Below, one piece after another: positions 36,525 through 45,005 of a stretch of DNA of 64,000 bases (positions within the stretch are counted from its first letter, which is position 1; every line of letters begins with the position of its first letter). The position numbers and the translations under genes are program-made. Origin of the DNA: Butyrivibrio sp. VCB2006 (GTDB taxonomy: Bacteria > Bacillota > Clostridia > Lachnospirales > Lachnospiraceae); assembly GCF_000420945.1 (NCBI RefSeq), contig NZ_ATVX01000002.1:124001-188000 (forward strand), given 5' to 3'. Below the pieces are notes generated by a model. That model did not search any database, had not been told where the DNA came from, and worked only from the letters and a program-made list of their open reading frames with translations.

Positions 36525-37868
36525 TTAATCAATGATACCCGACAATGAATCATCTACTCCATATTCCGTATAGTCCTGGTATTTTTTCACCAAATCCACA
36601 AACATATCTTTTCCATCTTTATAACCACGGAATTTAACTATTCCATATCCTACTGTATCAGCTGTATCAAGATTTACTGACTCTTTTAATGAACATGCCT
36701 TGTCATAATAAAGTGTTCCGTCTGCATTTTTTATTACATATTGAAACATAACCGGTATATACTCTTTTTCGCTTTCAAAATAATACTGATCTTCAGGATC
36801 AGCAGTACAAGATACTGTTCCACTATAGACAAGGACAACATAATTGTCTTTTTGTAACATGTGCAAAGGATCAGTATAGTCCTTTTTTGTTACCCCAAAT
36901 GCTCCTTCATATTTTACTTCACCACAAGAAATATGATACGCACTCATTTCAGTTCTATGCTGATCGATTATCTGTTCAGCTTCTTTTTTCATTTTTGTTA
37001 ATATTTCATCATTTAAATCAGCAGGATCTGTTATATATTCCATCAGGGTATCAACAGTGTATTGTTTAGTAGTTTCAACTATTTTATATCCTTTTTTTAA
37101 AGCCCGATCAGCATCTGTAGTGCACTTAATCGTAACAACATCACCATTTGCAAGATGATTCATTTTGTCAAATTCGTATGACAGACTTCCAAATGAACCA
37201 TCAACATAACTGGTATCGAATGAAAGTGTTCCACATGGTGATATACCTTTAAATTCTACAGTCACATAATCAAAAGGATTAATTTCAGTGACTGGTATTA
37301 GACCTGAAACTTTATAATCCCATTCGGTATCCTTAAGCTTAACCTTGCAAGCCTTAGCAGCATTAGTATCATATAAAACTTTGACTTTTACTTTTTGTCC
37401 TTCAGACAAATTCTCTGTTGCTTCTGGAACAACTTTAATCGAATTGACAAATGAACGTATGGTGCTTTCTGAAACCGAACTGTTTTTCTCACTAATAGCA
37501 AATTTTAGTGTTTCCTTGTCAACAGATGCCTTTAATTTTCCTATTCCATCGTAACCATCAAGTTCGTATAACGTTGAAGCTTTAATATCTAAAGCAGCTC
37601 CACCACCCCCAATTTTTTTACCCAAGGACACAACAACAAGCAATATTGCTATAGAAACTACAGCAATTCCTATTGCTTTTCCAAATCCACCTTTCTTAAC
37701 ATTATTAACAGACATATTACCTGAATTTGATATTTTTGATGTTGTAGCTGTCTGAGAAGATGCTTGTGCTTTTTGTGCAGATGCAGTTACATCAACTTTT
37801 GTTCCACATTTTGTGCAAAAAGCTACCCCATCCTTAAGTTCTGCTCCACAATGTTTGCAAAATGCCAT
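36525..37868 (-). CDS. Zinc-ribbon membrane-anchored protein with large extracytoplasmic domain
   Basis: This 447-residue protein opens with a zinc ribbon (CKHCG and CTKCG, residues 4-22), a Ser/Thr/Gln linker, one transmembrane helix (about 67-85), and about 360 residues outside the cell. The outer part has beta-rich repeats such as ALKKGYKIVETTKQY that recall the extracellular domains of TcaA-like or zinc-ribbon-containing clostridial proteins. A specific family is not certain. It is second in the cluster, 32 nt after the first zinc-ribbon gene. Confidence 0.8.
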   Translation of the reverse strand: MAFCKHCGAELKDGVAFCTKCGTKVDVTASAQKAQASSQTATTSKISNSGNMSVNNVKKGGFGKAIGIAVVSIAILLVVVSLGKKIGGGGAALDIKASTLYELDGYDGIGKLKASVDKETLKFAISEKNSSVSESTIRSFVNSIKVVPEATENLSEGQKVKVKVLYDTNAAKACKVKLKDTEWDYKVSGLIPVTEINPFDYVTVEFKGISPCGTLSFDTSYVDGSFGSLSYEFDKMNHLANGDVVTIKCTTDADRALKKGYKIVETTKQYTVDTLMEYITDPADLNDEILTKMKKEAEQIIDQHRTEMSAYHISCGEVKYEGAFGVTKKDYTDPLHMLQKDNYVVLVYSGTVSCTADPEDQYYFESEKEYIPVMFQYVIKNADGTLYYDKACSLKESVNLDTADTVGYGIVKFRGYKDGKDMFVDLVKKYQDYTEYGVDDSLSGIID

Positions 37869-37900
37869 GATTCTATCTCCTTTAATATATCTATAAATAA

Positions 37901-38479
37901 TTATTCAACTTTAGTTCCGCATGTAGAGCAGAACATAGCATCATCGTCCAGCTCCGATCCACATTCTTTGCAGAATTTTTTATTTATCTGCGGCATTTCC
38001 TGAGATTCTTCTTCCGTGCCAACTGCATCATTCTGCTGACTTGCAGCCTCATCTGCTGTATCCAATTCCTGCTTTGCTCCGCAATATCCACAGAATAAGT
38101 CATCTCCTGCAGGATTTCCGCATTTAGGGCAGATTCTTCCTGTCGCCTGCATCTGAACAGGAGCAGCCTCCTGCTGCGGCTGCACATTCTGAGTTGTAAG
38201 CTGGACTGCAGCAATCTCTGCCTTCTTTTGCTCTACCTCAGCTTTTAACTGCTCAATCTTGGCATAATTCTCTGTGATATAAGCAACAAACCCTGACAAA
38301 TCAGATTCTGCATCATCCTTGTGAATCTCATAGTAATTTGTTCCAAGCTGTTTAAATAAATCATTTATCTCTTTTTCAGTATTTGAAATTTGCTGATTAA
38401 GTGAAAATACATCAACGTTTCCCTTTGTCTTCTCAGCAACACCTGAAGTAAACTTTGATACACTATCTAAAAATCCCAT
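37901..38479 (-). CDS. Zinc-ribbon protein with coiled-coil N-terminus
   Basis: This 192-residue soluble protein has an N-terminal helical/coiled-coil part (residues 20-90, SLNQQISNTEKEINDLF), a first zinc ribbon ICPKCG...FCGYCG (about 114-135), and a second FCKECG...FCSTCG (about 169-187). It is the first gene of the cluster, just downstream of a good promoter. It may act as a cytosolic scaffold. The downstream genes also carry zinc ribbons, so shared partners are likely. Confidence 0.8.
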   Translation of the reverse strand: MGFLDSVSKFTSGVAEKTKGNVDVFSLNQQISNTEKEINDLFKQLGTNYYEIHKDDAESDLSGFVAYITENYAKIEQLKAEVEQKKAEIAAVQLTTQNVQPQQEAAPVQMQATGRICPKCGNPAGDDLFCGYCGAKQELDTADEAASQQNDAVGTEEESQEMPQINKKFCKECGSELDDDAMFCSTCGTKVE

Positions 38480-38522
38480 TTTTTTCTCCCTTCATAGCAT
38501 CCGTTATCGGAATTGCGCATAT

Positions 38523-38553
38523 ATTCTAGCACGTTACTGCCCCTTCTTGTCAA
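38523..38553 (-). promoter_or_regulatory. Promoter of the zinc-ribbon/sigma cluster
   Basis: TTGACA (38548-38553), a 19-nt spacer, and TAGAAT (38523-38528) preceded by TGC form a promoter with an extended -10 on the minus strand, about 45 nt before the first gene. Confidence 0.7.
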
Positions 38554-38740
38554 TATTATAAAGCATTAAAAAGCTAGTAAATATGCGGTTTTTCAAATTT
38601 TATTTCATTTTCATTTTATTTTTACAAACTTTATTTCATATACATGTTTCCCTTCCTTCTTTTTTGTTTTTCTACTCTTATTACTAATGAGGTTTAGGTT
38701 AGGTTTTAAAAATTTGAAAAAAATTTTTTAATCAAAATAA
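38554..38740. other. AT-rich intergenic stretch without a recognisable gene
   Basis: The gap between the zinc-ribbon cluster and ugd spans 38480-38793. Apart from the promoter and terminator listed separately it holds AT-rich sequence with T-rich runs (repeats like TTTATTTCAT) and a short GGTTTAGGTTAGG stretch at about 38691-38703. No open frame of note and no RNA family is seen. Confidence 0.6.
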
Positions 38741-38777
38741 AAAGCGGAAATGCCGATAAAATCAGCATTTCCGCTTT
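38741..38777 (-). terminator. Terminator of ugd
   Basis: The stem AAAGCGGAAATGC/GCATTTCCGCTTT with an 11-nt loop is followed by TTTTTATTTT on the minus strand. The arms are identical to the hairpin at 32604-32635. Confidence 0.88.
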
Positions 38778-38793
38778 CATTACAATATTATTC

Positions 38794-39978
38794 TTACTCG
38801 TTACCAAATAAATCTCTTGTATAAACCTTATCAACAACGTCCTGAAGTTCTGGTGTGAGACGGTTTGCAATGATGAAGTCGCACTCCTCTTTGAACTTGT
38901 TAAGATCACGTTCAACTCTTGAGTTGAAGAAGTCGTCAGCTTTGAGGGCTGGTTCGTAAACCACGCACTCGATACCACGAGATTTGATTCTCTTCATGAT
39001 ACCCTGAATAGCTGACTGACGGAAGTTGTCAGAGCCGGCTTTCATGGTAAGTCTGTATACGCCAACCTTTTTGGGATGAAGTGCCCAGATTCTGTCTGCT
39101 ATAAAGTCTTTTCTTGTTCTGTTAGCTTCTACGATGGCTGTAATGAGGTTGTTAGGAACATCCTCATAGTTAGCAAGAAGCTGCTTGGTATCCTTAGGAA
39201 GGCAATAACCGCCATATCCAAAGGATGGATTGTTGTAAAAGGTTCCTATTCTTGGATCAAGACATACGCCCTTGATAATATTCTTGGTGTTAAGTCCACG
39301 TACCTCAGCGTATGTATCAAGCTCGTTAAAGTATGAAACACGAAGAGCCAGGAATGTATTGGCAAAAAGCTTAACGCATTCAGCCTCTGTTGTGTTCATA
39401 AACAGAGTCTCAACTTCTTCCTTGATAGCTCCCTGCTTAAGAAGTCCGGCAAATAAATGAGCCTTCTCTTCTGCTTCCGGAGACTCAGTATTATATCCAA
39501 CGATAATTCTTGAAGGATAAAGGTTATCGTAAAGAGCATGCCCTTCTCTCAAAAACTCAGGTGAAAATAGAATGTGATCTGTATGGTATTCTGCACTTAT
39601 CTCTTCTGTATATCCTACAGGTATTGTGGATTTGATTACTATATAAGCATCAGGTTTTTCTTTTCTGACCTGGTCAATTACACTAAGAACTGATGATGTA
39701 TCAAAATAGTTAAGCTTCTCATCGTAGTTAGTAGGTGTCGATACAATAACGAAGTCTGCGTCAGCATAAGCTTCTGAAGCATTGGTTGTAGCGTGAAGTC
39801 TGAGATTATCCTTTTTAAGGTACTCTTCAATCTCCTTATCAATGATAGGAGACTTCCTATTATTAATCATATCCACTTTCTCAGGGACTATATCCACTGC
39901 TGTGACATCGTTATATTGAGATAACAGAATTGAATTGGAAAGACCAACGTATCCTGTTCCTACGACTGCTATTTTCAT
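38794..39978 (-). CDS. ugd: UDP-glucose 6-dehydrogenase (nucleotide-sugar dehydrogenase)
   Basis: The enzyme oxidises UDP-glucose to UDP-glucuronate with two NAD+. The 394-residue protein has the short-type start [14 protein letters not shown] (GxGxxG), the active-site block [14 protein letters not shown] with the catalytic cysteine, and the STPTN segment of the NAD domain. It is monocistronic, with a good promoter and a terminator. Uronic acid for capsule or exopolysaccharide is the likely use. UDP-N-acetyl sugar relatives cannot be fully excluded. Confidence 0.92.
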   Translation of the reverse strand: MKIAVVGTGYVGLSNSILLSQYNDVTAVDIVPEKVDMINNRKSPIIDKEIEEYLKKDNLRLHATTNASEAYADADFVIVSTPTNYDEKLNYFDTSSVLSVIDQVRKEKPDAYIVIKSTIPVGYTEEISAEYHTDHILFSPEFLREGHALYDNLYPSRIIVGYNTESPEAEEKAHLFAGLLKQGAIKEEVETLFMNTTEAECVKLFANTFLALRVSYFNELDTYAEVRGLNTKNIIKGVCLDPRIGTFYNNPSFGYGGYCLPKDTKQLLANYEDVPNNLITAIVEANRTRKDFIADRIWALHPKKVGVYRLTMKAGSDNFRQSAIQGIMKRIKSRGIECVVYEPALKADDFFNSRVERDLNKFKEECDFIIANRLTPELQDVVDKVYTRDLFGNE

Positions 39979-40021
39979 ATCATTACTCCCTCATTTCTAA
40001 ATCATTAAACCAACTCTAACT

Positions 40022-40050
40022 ACTATAATTCCTGACTTGTACCAAGTCAA
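40022..40050 (-). promoter_or_regulatory. Promoter of ugd with inverted repeat operator
   Basis: TTGACT (40045-40050), 17 nt, TATAGT (40022-40027) on the minus strand. The repeat GACTTG-TAC-CAAGTC (40034-40048) covers the -35 and spacer, a good place for a repressor. Confidence 0.8.
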
Positions 40051-40087
40051 ACTTTGTAAACACTTACAATTATAAATTTTCATCTTA

Positions 40088-40120
40088 AAAAATAGCCCAC
40101 GTTTCCGCGGGCTATTTTTA
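40088..40120. terminator. Bidirectional terminator after the PilZ gene
   Basis: An AGCCC/GGGCT stem extended by an inner CG/CG pair after one mismatch has T-tracts on both strands (TTTTT on plus, TTTTTT on minus). Confidence 0.85.
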
Positions 40121-40135
40121 CACTATAATTCATAC

Positions 40136-40483
40136 TTATTTCTGATGAGAAAGCTCATCTGATACTGTCTCGTAGACCTGAATTCTCATCTGATCTGTAT
40201 CAGGCATACCAATAAAGATTCCTCCATAGTGGAATATATCTCCCTCTTTGGAAGCTCTGACTATCTGAATAAATACATGAATCTTATCCTTATTCCAAAG
40301 AGTAAGGTTAGCCTCATAGTTGCTGCCAATGGTAAGAGCCTTATCAGTTGAAAAGCCAATTCCATCCCTCGAGCAGTCATGGATTTCGATATCGGCCACT
40401 TCACCGTTATCCGGTCCGCCCAGTTCCTTCAAAAGAAGTTCTCCGGAAAGTTCCAGTCTTTTATGTTTTCTCTTATCTTCCAT
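40136..40483 (-). CDS. PilZ-domain c-di-GMP-binding protein
   Basis: This 115-residue single-domain protein has the RxxxR segment (RKHKR, residues 4-8) and the D/NxSxxG block DCSRDGIGF (about 37-45), both needed to bind c-di-GMP. It probably relays c-di-GMP levels to a partner such as a motility or polysaccharide system. The EAL protein at 17.9 kb may be part of the same signalling network. It has its own promoter and terminator. Confidence 0.88.
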   Translation of the reverse strand: MEDKRKHKRLELSGELLLKELGGPDNGEVADIEIHDCSRDGIGFSTDKALTIGSNYEANLTLWNKDKIHVFIQIVRASKEGDIFHYGGIFIGMPDTDQMRIQVYETVSDELSHQK

Positions 40484-40536
40484 AATTACCCCCGCTGATA
40501 TGATAGATAATCAACTTTATTTCGTTATCTATATTC

Positions 40537-40565
40537 ATAATAACGCAATATATGCACATCAGCAA
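40537..40565 (-). promoter_or_regulatory. Likely promoter of the PilZ gene
   Basis: TTGCTG (40560-40565), a 17-nt spacer and TATTAT (40537-40542) on the minus strand, about 55 nt before the start codon. Confidence 0.6.
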
Positions 40566-40577
40566 GTACTATGAAGA

Positions 40578-42230
40578 TTATACAGCTTCAAATTTAAGAT
40601 TATCTGCCATGAGGTCGCTCAGGAACTGCTTGCACTTCTGAGCTGCAGGTGTTGTGCAGGTTCCGCAGTCAGAACCACACAGGCGCTCTGGAGGTGTCAA
40701 TCTGTAGTGTCTCTCCATTGCCTGAAGGCATTCATGGTATGGAATCAGTGGATCAATACCGATAATTGCCATCTCAGCATACATTGGAGCTGTCACTGCT
40801 GCCCTAAGAGTCCTTGTGATACAAGGAAATTCAAGACCTCCTGGGATAGGATCACACACAAGTCCCATATTAGCCTGAAGTGCCATGGATGCAGCTCTTT
40901 CTACAGCAACTCCCACGTCAACCAAAGGCTCATCAGGTGTCACCATATATGCGATAGCTCCGGCTGCCATGGCATTACATACTCCTGATTCTCCAATACA
41001 GCCTCTGTCACCGGAAGCATTAGTATGAGTGTAGGCCAATGCTCCCAGGGCCGCAGCGATCACAAGCGCTTCAAGTTCCCGCTCCCTGCTATAGCCTCTG
41101 TCCTCTCTTACAGCGTCAAGTGCTGAATACAGATAGCCACCGCCTGTTCCCATGGGTCCAGGTACTATCTTAAAGCCAGGAATCTTAGCATTAGTTGCAT
41201 AAGCATGAGTTAAAATGTGTCTTGTAAGAGAGTCAGATATTACCTTACCTCCATCAAGATATTTCTTCCACAGCTTACCATAGATAGGAAGTGTAGGTGT
41301 ATCCTCCGCATCGTAGTCAAGCTCCTCAAGGCTGTGAATCTGCCTATCAAATATATCCCTTATCTTAGTAAAGAACGCCCAGATTTCTTCTTCGCTCCAT
41401 CCGGAGGCATCCTTTTCATACTCAATCGCCGCCTGAAGAAATGATATTCCCCTGTCACTGGCAACCTGCCTCCACTCCTCGACAGTTGAAAAGAGCTGCT
41501 TCTTTTTGGCCTTAGTAGTTACAACAGGGAGAACTGCAGGAAGGTTAACCACTAATCCAGCGCTGCCCTCCAGAATATCTTCCTCAGAGATATCAGTGTC
41601 CGTCTCTATAAAAAGAGCTGCCTTACCATCTGCATTTGAGACAATGCGATGTTCGACTATATGATCTCCATATTTTCCAGCAAGTTTAGATATCAGCTCA
41701 TCAAATCTCAACTTGCTATTTCCTGAAACATTACCATCACCAGAATCAACATCTATGACCAGTGTTCCATAGGTATCAGCCTGCCAGTTAAGCTCATATC
41801 CATAGGCTTCGTATATCCTGATCATGCCTCCGCCTACAGATGCACCGATAAGCTCGCCCTGGCTGCTTTCTCCATAGACATTTATCTTAACTGCCCTAAA
41901 GTAACCAAAATTCCCATCATCAAGTCTGAATTCATAGGATAGTTTTTTCTCCTGGGCAAGTCTGTGAGCATCAAAAAGTCTCTTATCATCTGTGGCAAAG
42001 CCCTGTACACCACCAAGATACCCTCTGTCTGTCATAAAATTCCCCAGTGACTTAAATCGGCCTATATCCTCATGCTGAAGTGAGAATACAACCTTTTGGG
42101 GCTCTTCATTTATAAGGTGTCTTGCCACATTTCCTATTCTCGCGGGACCTGCAAAGCCGCCTGATGATCCCGGCTGCATTATAGGTCCAAATACATCATT
42201 AAAAAAATCCGGATAAAATATTTTAGCCAT
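40578..42230 (-). CDS. L-serine dehydratase-like Fe-S protein (fused beta and alpha domains)
   Basis: This 550-residue protein fuses an SDH_beta-like N-terminus (GPIMQPGSSGGFAGPARIG) to an SDH_alpha domain with GCIGESGVCNAMAAGA and GLVCDPIPGG...PC, the cysteines that hold a [4Fe-4S] cluster. Such enzymes deaminate L-serine to pyruvate without PLP; relatives desulfurate L-cysteine. The usual SSSHTxG segment is altered to PGSSGGFAG. The C-terminus has an extra CGSDCGTC cluster. It is last in the sulfur/nitrogenase-like cluster, so cysteine or another sulfur amino acid is a plausible substrate. The ribosome site is GGGGAGAGG. Confidence 0.78.
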   Translation of the reverse strand: MAKIFYPDFFNDVFGPIMQPGSSGGFAGPARIGNVARHLINEEPQKVVFSLQHEDIGRFKSLGNFMTDRGYLGGVQGFATDDKRLFDAHRLAQEKKLSYEFRLDDGNFGYFRAVKINVYGESSQGELIGASVGGGMIRIYEAYGYELNWQADTYGTLVIDVDSGDGNVSGNSKLRFDELISKLAGKYGDHIVEHRIVSNADGKAALFIETDTDISEEDILEGSAGLVVNLPAVLPVVTTKAKKKQLFSTVEEWRQVASDRGISFLQAAIEYEKDASGWSEEEIWAFFTKIRDIFDRQIHSLEELDYDAEDTPTLPIYGKLWKKYLDGGKVISDSLTRHILTHAYATNAKIPGFKIVPGPMGTGGGYLYSALDAVREDRGYSRERELEALVIAAALGALAYTHTNASGDRGCIGESGVCNAMAAGAIAYMVTPDEPLVDVGVAVERAASMALQANMGLVCDPIPGGLEFPCITRTLRAAVTAPMYAEMAIIGIDPLIPYHECLQAMERHYRLTPPERLCGSDCGTCTTPAAQKCKQFLSDLMADNLKFEAV

Positions 42231-42250
42231 GTGCCTCTCCCCTAGTTGTA

Positions 42251-43411
42251 TTATGCCAGTGCCTGTCTCAAATCCTCTTTCAGATCCTCCACATCTTCAA
42301 TTCCTACAGATAATCTGAATATTCCATCAGTTACTCCGGTTCTCTTTCTCTGTTCTTCCGGAATCGGACGCTGAAGAGAAGCATTTGGAAGGTTTATAAG
42401 CGACTGAACGCCTCCAAGACTTCCAGCCTGATATATGAGTTTGAATTTTGCAAAATATGAAGGAGCTTTAGAAGCATCTTTTATCTCAAAAGAGATCATG
42501 CTGCCAAAGCCTGCCTGCTGCCTCTTTGCAAGTTTATGGTCAGGGTGCTCCTCATCCCCGGGATAGATAACTCTTTTCACATTTGGAAGGCTCTTAAGAT
42601 AATCAGCAAGGGCCTTAGCGTTTTGCTGCTGTCTCTCAAGCCTTACTGATAGCGTCTCCATGCCCCTTAATGTCAACCAGCAGTCATCCGGAGATAATGG
42701 ATTACCGGTAGCAAACACATAAAAATATAATTTCTCTCTAAGTTCTTTGGTTGCTGTTACAATCACTCCAGCCAGCACATCGTGATGACCTGCCAGGAAC
42801 TTGGTAGCACTGTGAATCACAATGTCTGCTCCAAGCTCTATAGGCTTTTGTAAAAGAGGTGACAGGAATGTATTATCTACTATCAAAAGCGCATTCTTGT
42901 CATGAGCTATTTGAGAAATAGCTTTGATGTCACTTATCCGTAGCATCGGATTGGAAGGTGTCTCTATGATAAAGCCCTTTACATCATCTGTAGCTGCAGC
43001 TCGTACTGCCTCTATATCCCAGGTATCTACAAATGAAAACAGATAGCCGTACTTACTGTACACCTGATCAAATAGTCTGTAGCTTCCGCCATAGAGATCG
43101 CTGGACACAATTATCCTATCTCCTGGTTCAAAGAGTCTGAGTACCGCATCAAGTGCCGCAAGACCGCTTGTTACTGCAAGGGCATCTGCTCCGTGTTCGA
43201 GTACTGCCACCTGCTTTTCAAGAGCTCTCCTTGTAGGTGTATTGCATCTGGCATAGGAAAAATCCTCCGGATCATGTTCCAAAGAACTATGTACGTAAGT
43301 TGCACTTCTATAAACAGGAACGCTTATGCTACCAGTCTCATCAAAAATTCCACTTCCTCTTGCTATCAAAGTATTCTCTCTACAGTTACAGTCAACATTT
43401 AGCTCCGACAT
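42251..43411 (-). CDS. Trans-sulfuration PLP enzyme (cystathionine gamma-synthase/lyase family)
   Basis: This 386-residue fold-type I PLP enzyme has YARCNTPTRRALE, DNTFLSPLLQKP and the Schiff-base lysine in SATKFLAGHHD. The family includes cystathionine gamma-synthase, beta- and gamma-lyases, methionine gamma-lyase and O-acetylhomoserine sulfhydrylase; the exact reaction is not decided by the sequence. In this operon it could assimilate a thiol released by the nitrogenase-like enzyme or supply homocysteine. It lies 8 nt after the repeat protein and 20 nt before the dehydratase. Confidence 0.85.
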   Translation of the reverse strand: MSELNVDCNCRENTLIARGSGIFDETGSISVPVYRSATYVHSSLEHDPEDFSYARCNTPTRRALEKQVAVLEHGADALAVTSGLAALDAVLRLFEPGDRIIVSSDLYGGSYRLFDQVYSKYGYLFSFVDTWDIEAVRAAATDDVKGFIIETPSNPMLRISDIKAISQIAHDKNALLIVDNTFLSPLLQKPIELGADIVIHSATKFLAGHHDVLAGVIVTATKELREKLYFYVFATGNPLSPDDCWLTLRGMETLSVRLERQQQNAKALADYLKSLPNVKRVIYPGDEEHPDHKLAKRQQAGFGSMISFEIKDASKAPSYFAKFKLIYQAGSLGGVQSLINLPNASLQRPIPEEQRKRTGVTDGIFRLSVGIEDVEDLKEDLRQALA

Positions 43412-43418
43412 ATTATTG

Positions 43419-44033
43419 TTACCTCTTTTCTATTCCAATATAAGAAATGATTTTCCCCTCTTTATCGAAAACAAGCGAATTATTATCAGCATGCATATGA
43501 TTGGCAAAGAAGTTAAATGGCGCTATCTTTTTCCCCTCCACCATGATGGTCGTACCAAACACAGGCTCAAGAGATCTGATCTTACCATCTTCGTAAAAAG
43601 AGACTCCTACATTTGTTGTTATCTGTCCGTATCTGGTATCCACCAAAAGCTTCTCGTGATCATATATTGTAAAACTCAATAATTCACCACTCTCATAGAA
43701 ATGAATGCATTGTGGTTTAACCAGAAAGGATGCGTCTCCAATCTGTAGTCGCATCCTCTCGGTAATAGAAGCTTCGTCCTTGGAACTCCAATATGCACTT
43801 ATTGCCCCATATCTTGGGAATACTCTCCGGATAGCTCCGCTCTCATAAAAGGTTATCAGCTCGCAAGGGATGACTCCGCATGGTGTCTCAATGTCAGTCT
43901 GCTCATTCAGGTAAATACTCTTTAGTCTTCCGCTCTTGTAGTAGCTGACTCTCTCCCTTTCCTTACGTCTGAAATCCATGGGCGGAACAGCCGTAGTTTC
44001 GTAATTTTCAAAAAGTTTGGTGTAGTCCTTCAT
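43419..44033 (-). CDS. Repeat protein of unknown function in the sulfur/nitrogenase-like operon
   Basis: This 204-residue protein has four repeats of the form F/YYxSG.(x)R/K: YYKSGRLKS, FYESGAIRR, FYESGELLS and FYEDGKIRS. They resemble MORN/YwqK-type beta-hairpins. No signal peptide or membrane segment is visible. It lies between the substrate-binding protein and the trans-sulfuration enzyme in the same operon, so a link to sulfur metabolism is likely. I do not know its role. Confidence 0.72.
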   Translation of the reverse strand: MKDYTKLFENYETTAVPPMDFRRKERERVSYYKSGRLKSIYLNEQTDIETPCGVIPCELITFYESGAIRRVFPRYGAISAYWSSKDEASITERMRLQIGDASFLVKPQCIHFYESGELLSFTIYDHEKLLVDTRYGQITTNVGVSFYEDGKIRSLEPVFGTTIMVEGKKIAPFNFFANHMHADNNSLVFDKEGKIISYIGIEKR

Positions 44034-44063
44034 CCGAACACTTCCTTAATTATCTAAATCTGC

Positions 44064-44972
44064 TCATCCTTCTGTAAGAGTAGCATTCAGATCAAATGGG
44101 TTGAATCCATAGAACTCTGTTGCAATCTTCTCAAGAGTTCCATCTTCCTTAAGCTGGCCAAGTACCTCTGAAATATCCTGCGTAAGCTGTGTCTCACCTT
44201 TAGCAATGATTGGGAAAGTACTGATAGAGATAACTGGTGAGTATGAGAGCTTGTCATAATACTCATGAAGTGCTCCATCTTCAGGCTCGATAACTGTAGT
44301 CCATCTAGATACAGGTGTAAGATGGCATCCATATCTTCCTTCAGCAACACCTACAATCGCATTTGAAAATGCATTCTCATCACTTGTATATGAGAGTTCA
44401 AGCTGATTGTCAGGGTGCTCTTCGTTATACTTCTGATACTGATATGTGTTACCATCACCTGCCAGGTATGGAGCCGGCTTAAGGCCTGCTGTAGCTGCTG
44501 CCTCAAGTGATGTGATATCAGCATTTTCCTTGCTTACAATAAGTCCGGCCGGTGATGCTCCGATAGGATTTTCAGGAATCTCATAGTTCTCAGCTCTCTT
44601 GGTTGTATAGTAAGCATTTGTAAGAGCTATATCATACTTACCTGTAGAAAGACCTGTGTAGATAGCCTCCTGCTCTCCGTCATAGTACTCAAATTCATAC
44701 TGTGGGAGTGCTTCGTCTACAAGCTTAATAACTTCTATCTCATAGCCTGTCTTTTTACCATTTTCATCGTAGTAAGAAAATGGAACAGCGCTAGATGAAG
44801 ATGCTATTCTTATCTTGCGTACCTCGCTGCCACCTGTAGTTTCTTCTGTCTTAGCCTCTTCCTGCGAAGCCTGGACATTTTCTGTAGCAGAAGCGCTTGC
44901 TGCCTGTCCGCATCCTGCAAGTACCACTGTCATTGCTGCTGTCAAAACTAATCCTAATACTCTTTTTTTCAT
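44064..44972 (-). CDS. Polar amino acid ABC transporter, substrate-binding lipoprotein (cystine-type)
   Basis: This 302-residue lipoprotein has the lipobox LAGC (cysteine near residue 21), an acidic linker and a family-3 solute-binding domain with GYEIEVIKLVDEAL and TGLSTGKYDIALTN. In Firmicutes this family binds cystine and related sulfur amino acids among others. The ligand is inferred from the operon, not shown. The gene follows the ATPase and both permeases. The ribosome site is GAGGAGGAA. Confidence 0.87.
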   Translation of the reverse strand: MKKRVLGLVLTAAMTVVLAGCGQAASASATENVQASQEEAKTEETTGGSEVRKIRIASSSSAVPFSYYDENGKKTGYEIEVIKLVDEALPQYEFEYYDGEQEAIYTGLSTGKYDIALTNAYYTTKRAENYEIPENPIGASPAGLIVSKENADITSLEAAATAGLKPAPYLAGDGNTYQYQKYNEEHPDNQLELSYTSDENAFSNAIVGVAEGRYGCHLTPVSRWTTVIEPEDGALHEYYDKLSYSPVISISTFPIIAKGETQLTQDISEVLGQLKEDGTLEKIATEFYGFNPFDLNATLTEG

Positions 44973-45005
44973 CTTTTCTTCCTCCTCTTGATATGATGAT
45001 TTTTT

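Noticed and set aside
38691..38703. GGTTTAGGTTAGG telomere-like sequence
   Set aside because: Only about two degenerate units in AT-rich intergenic DNA; nothing else suggests a chromosome end.
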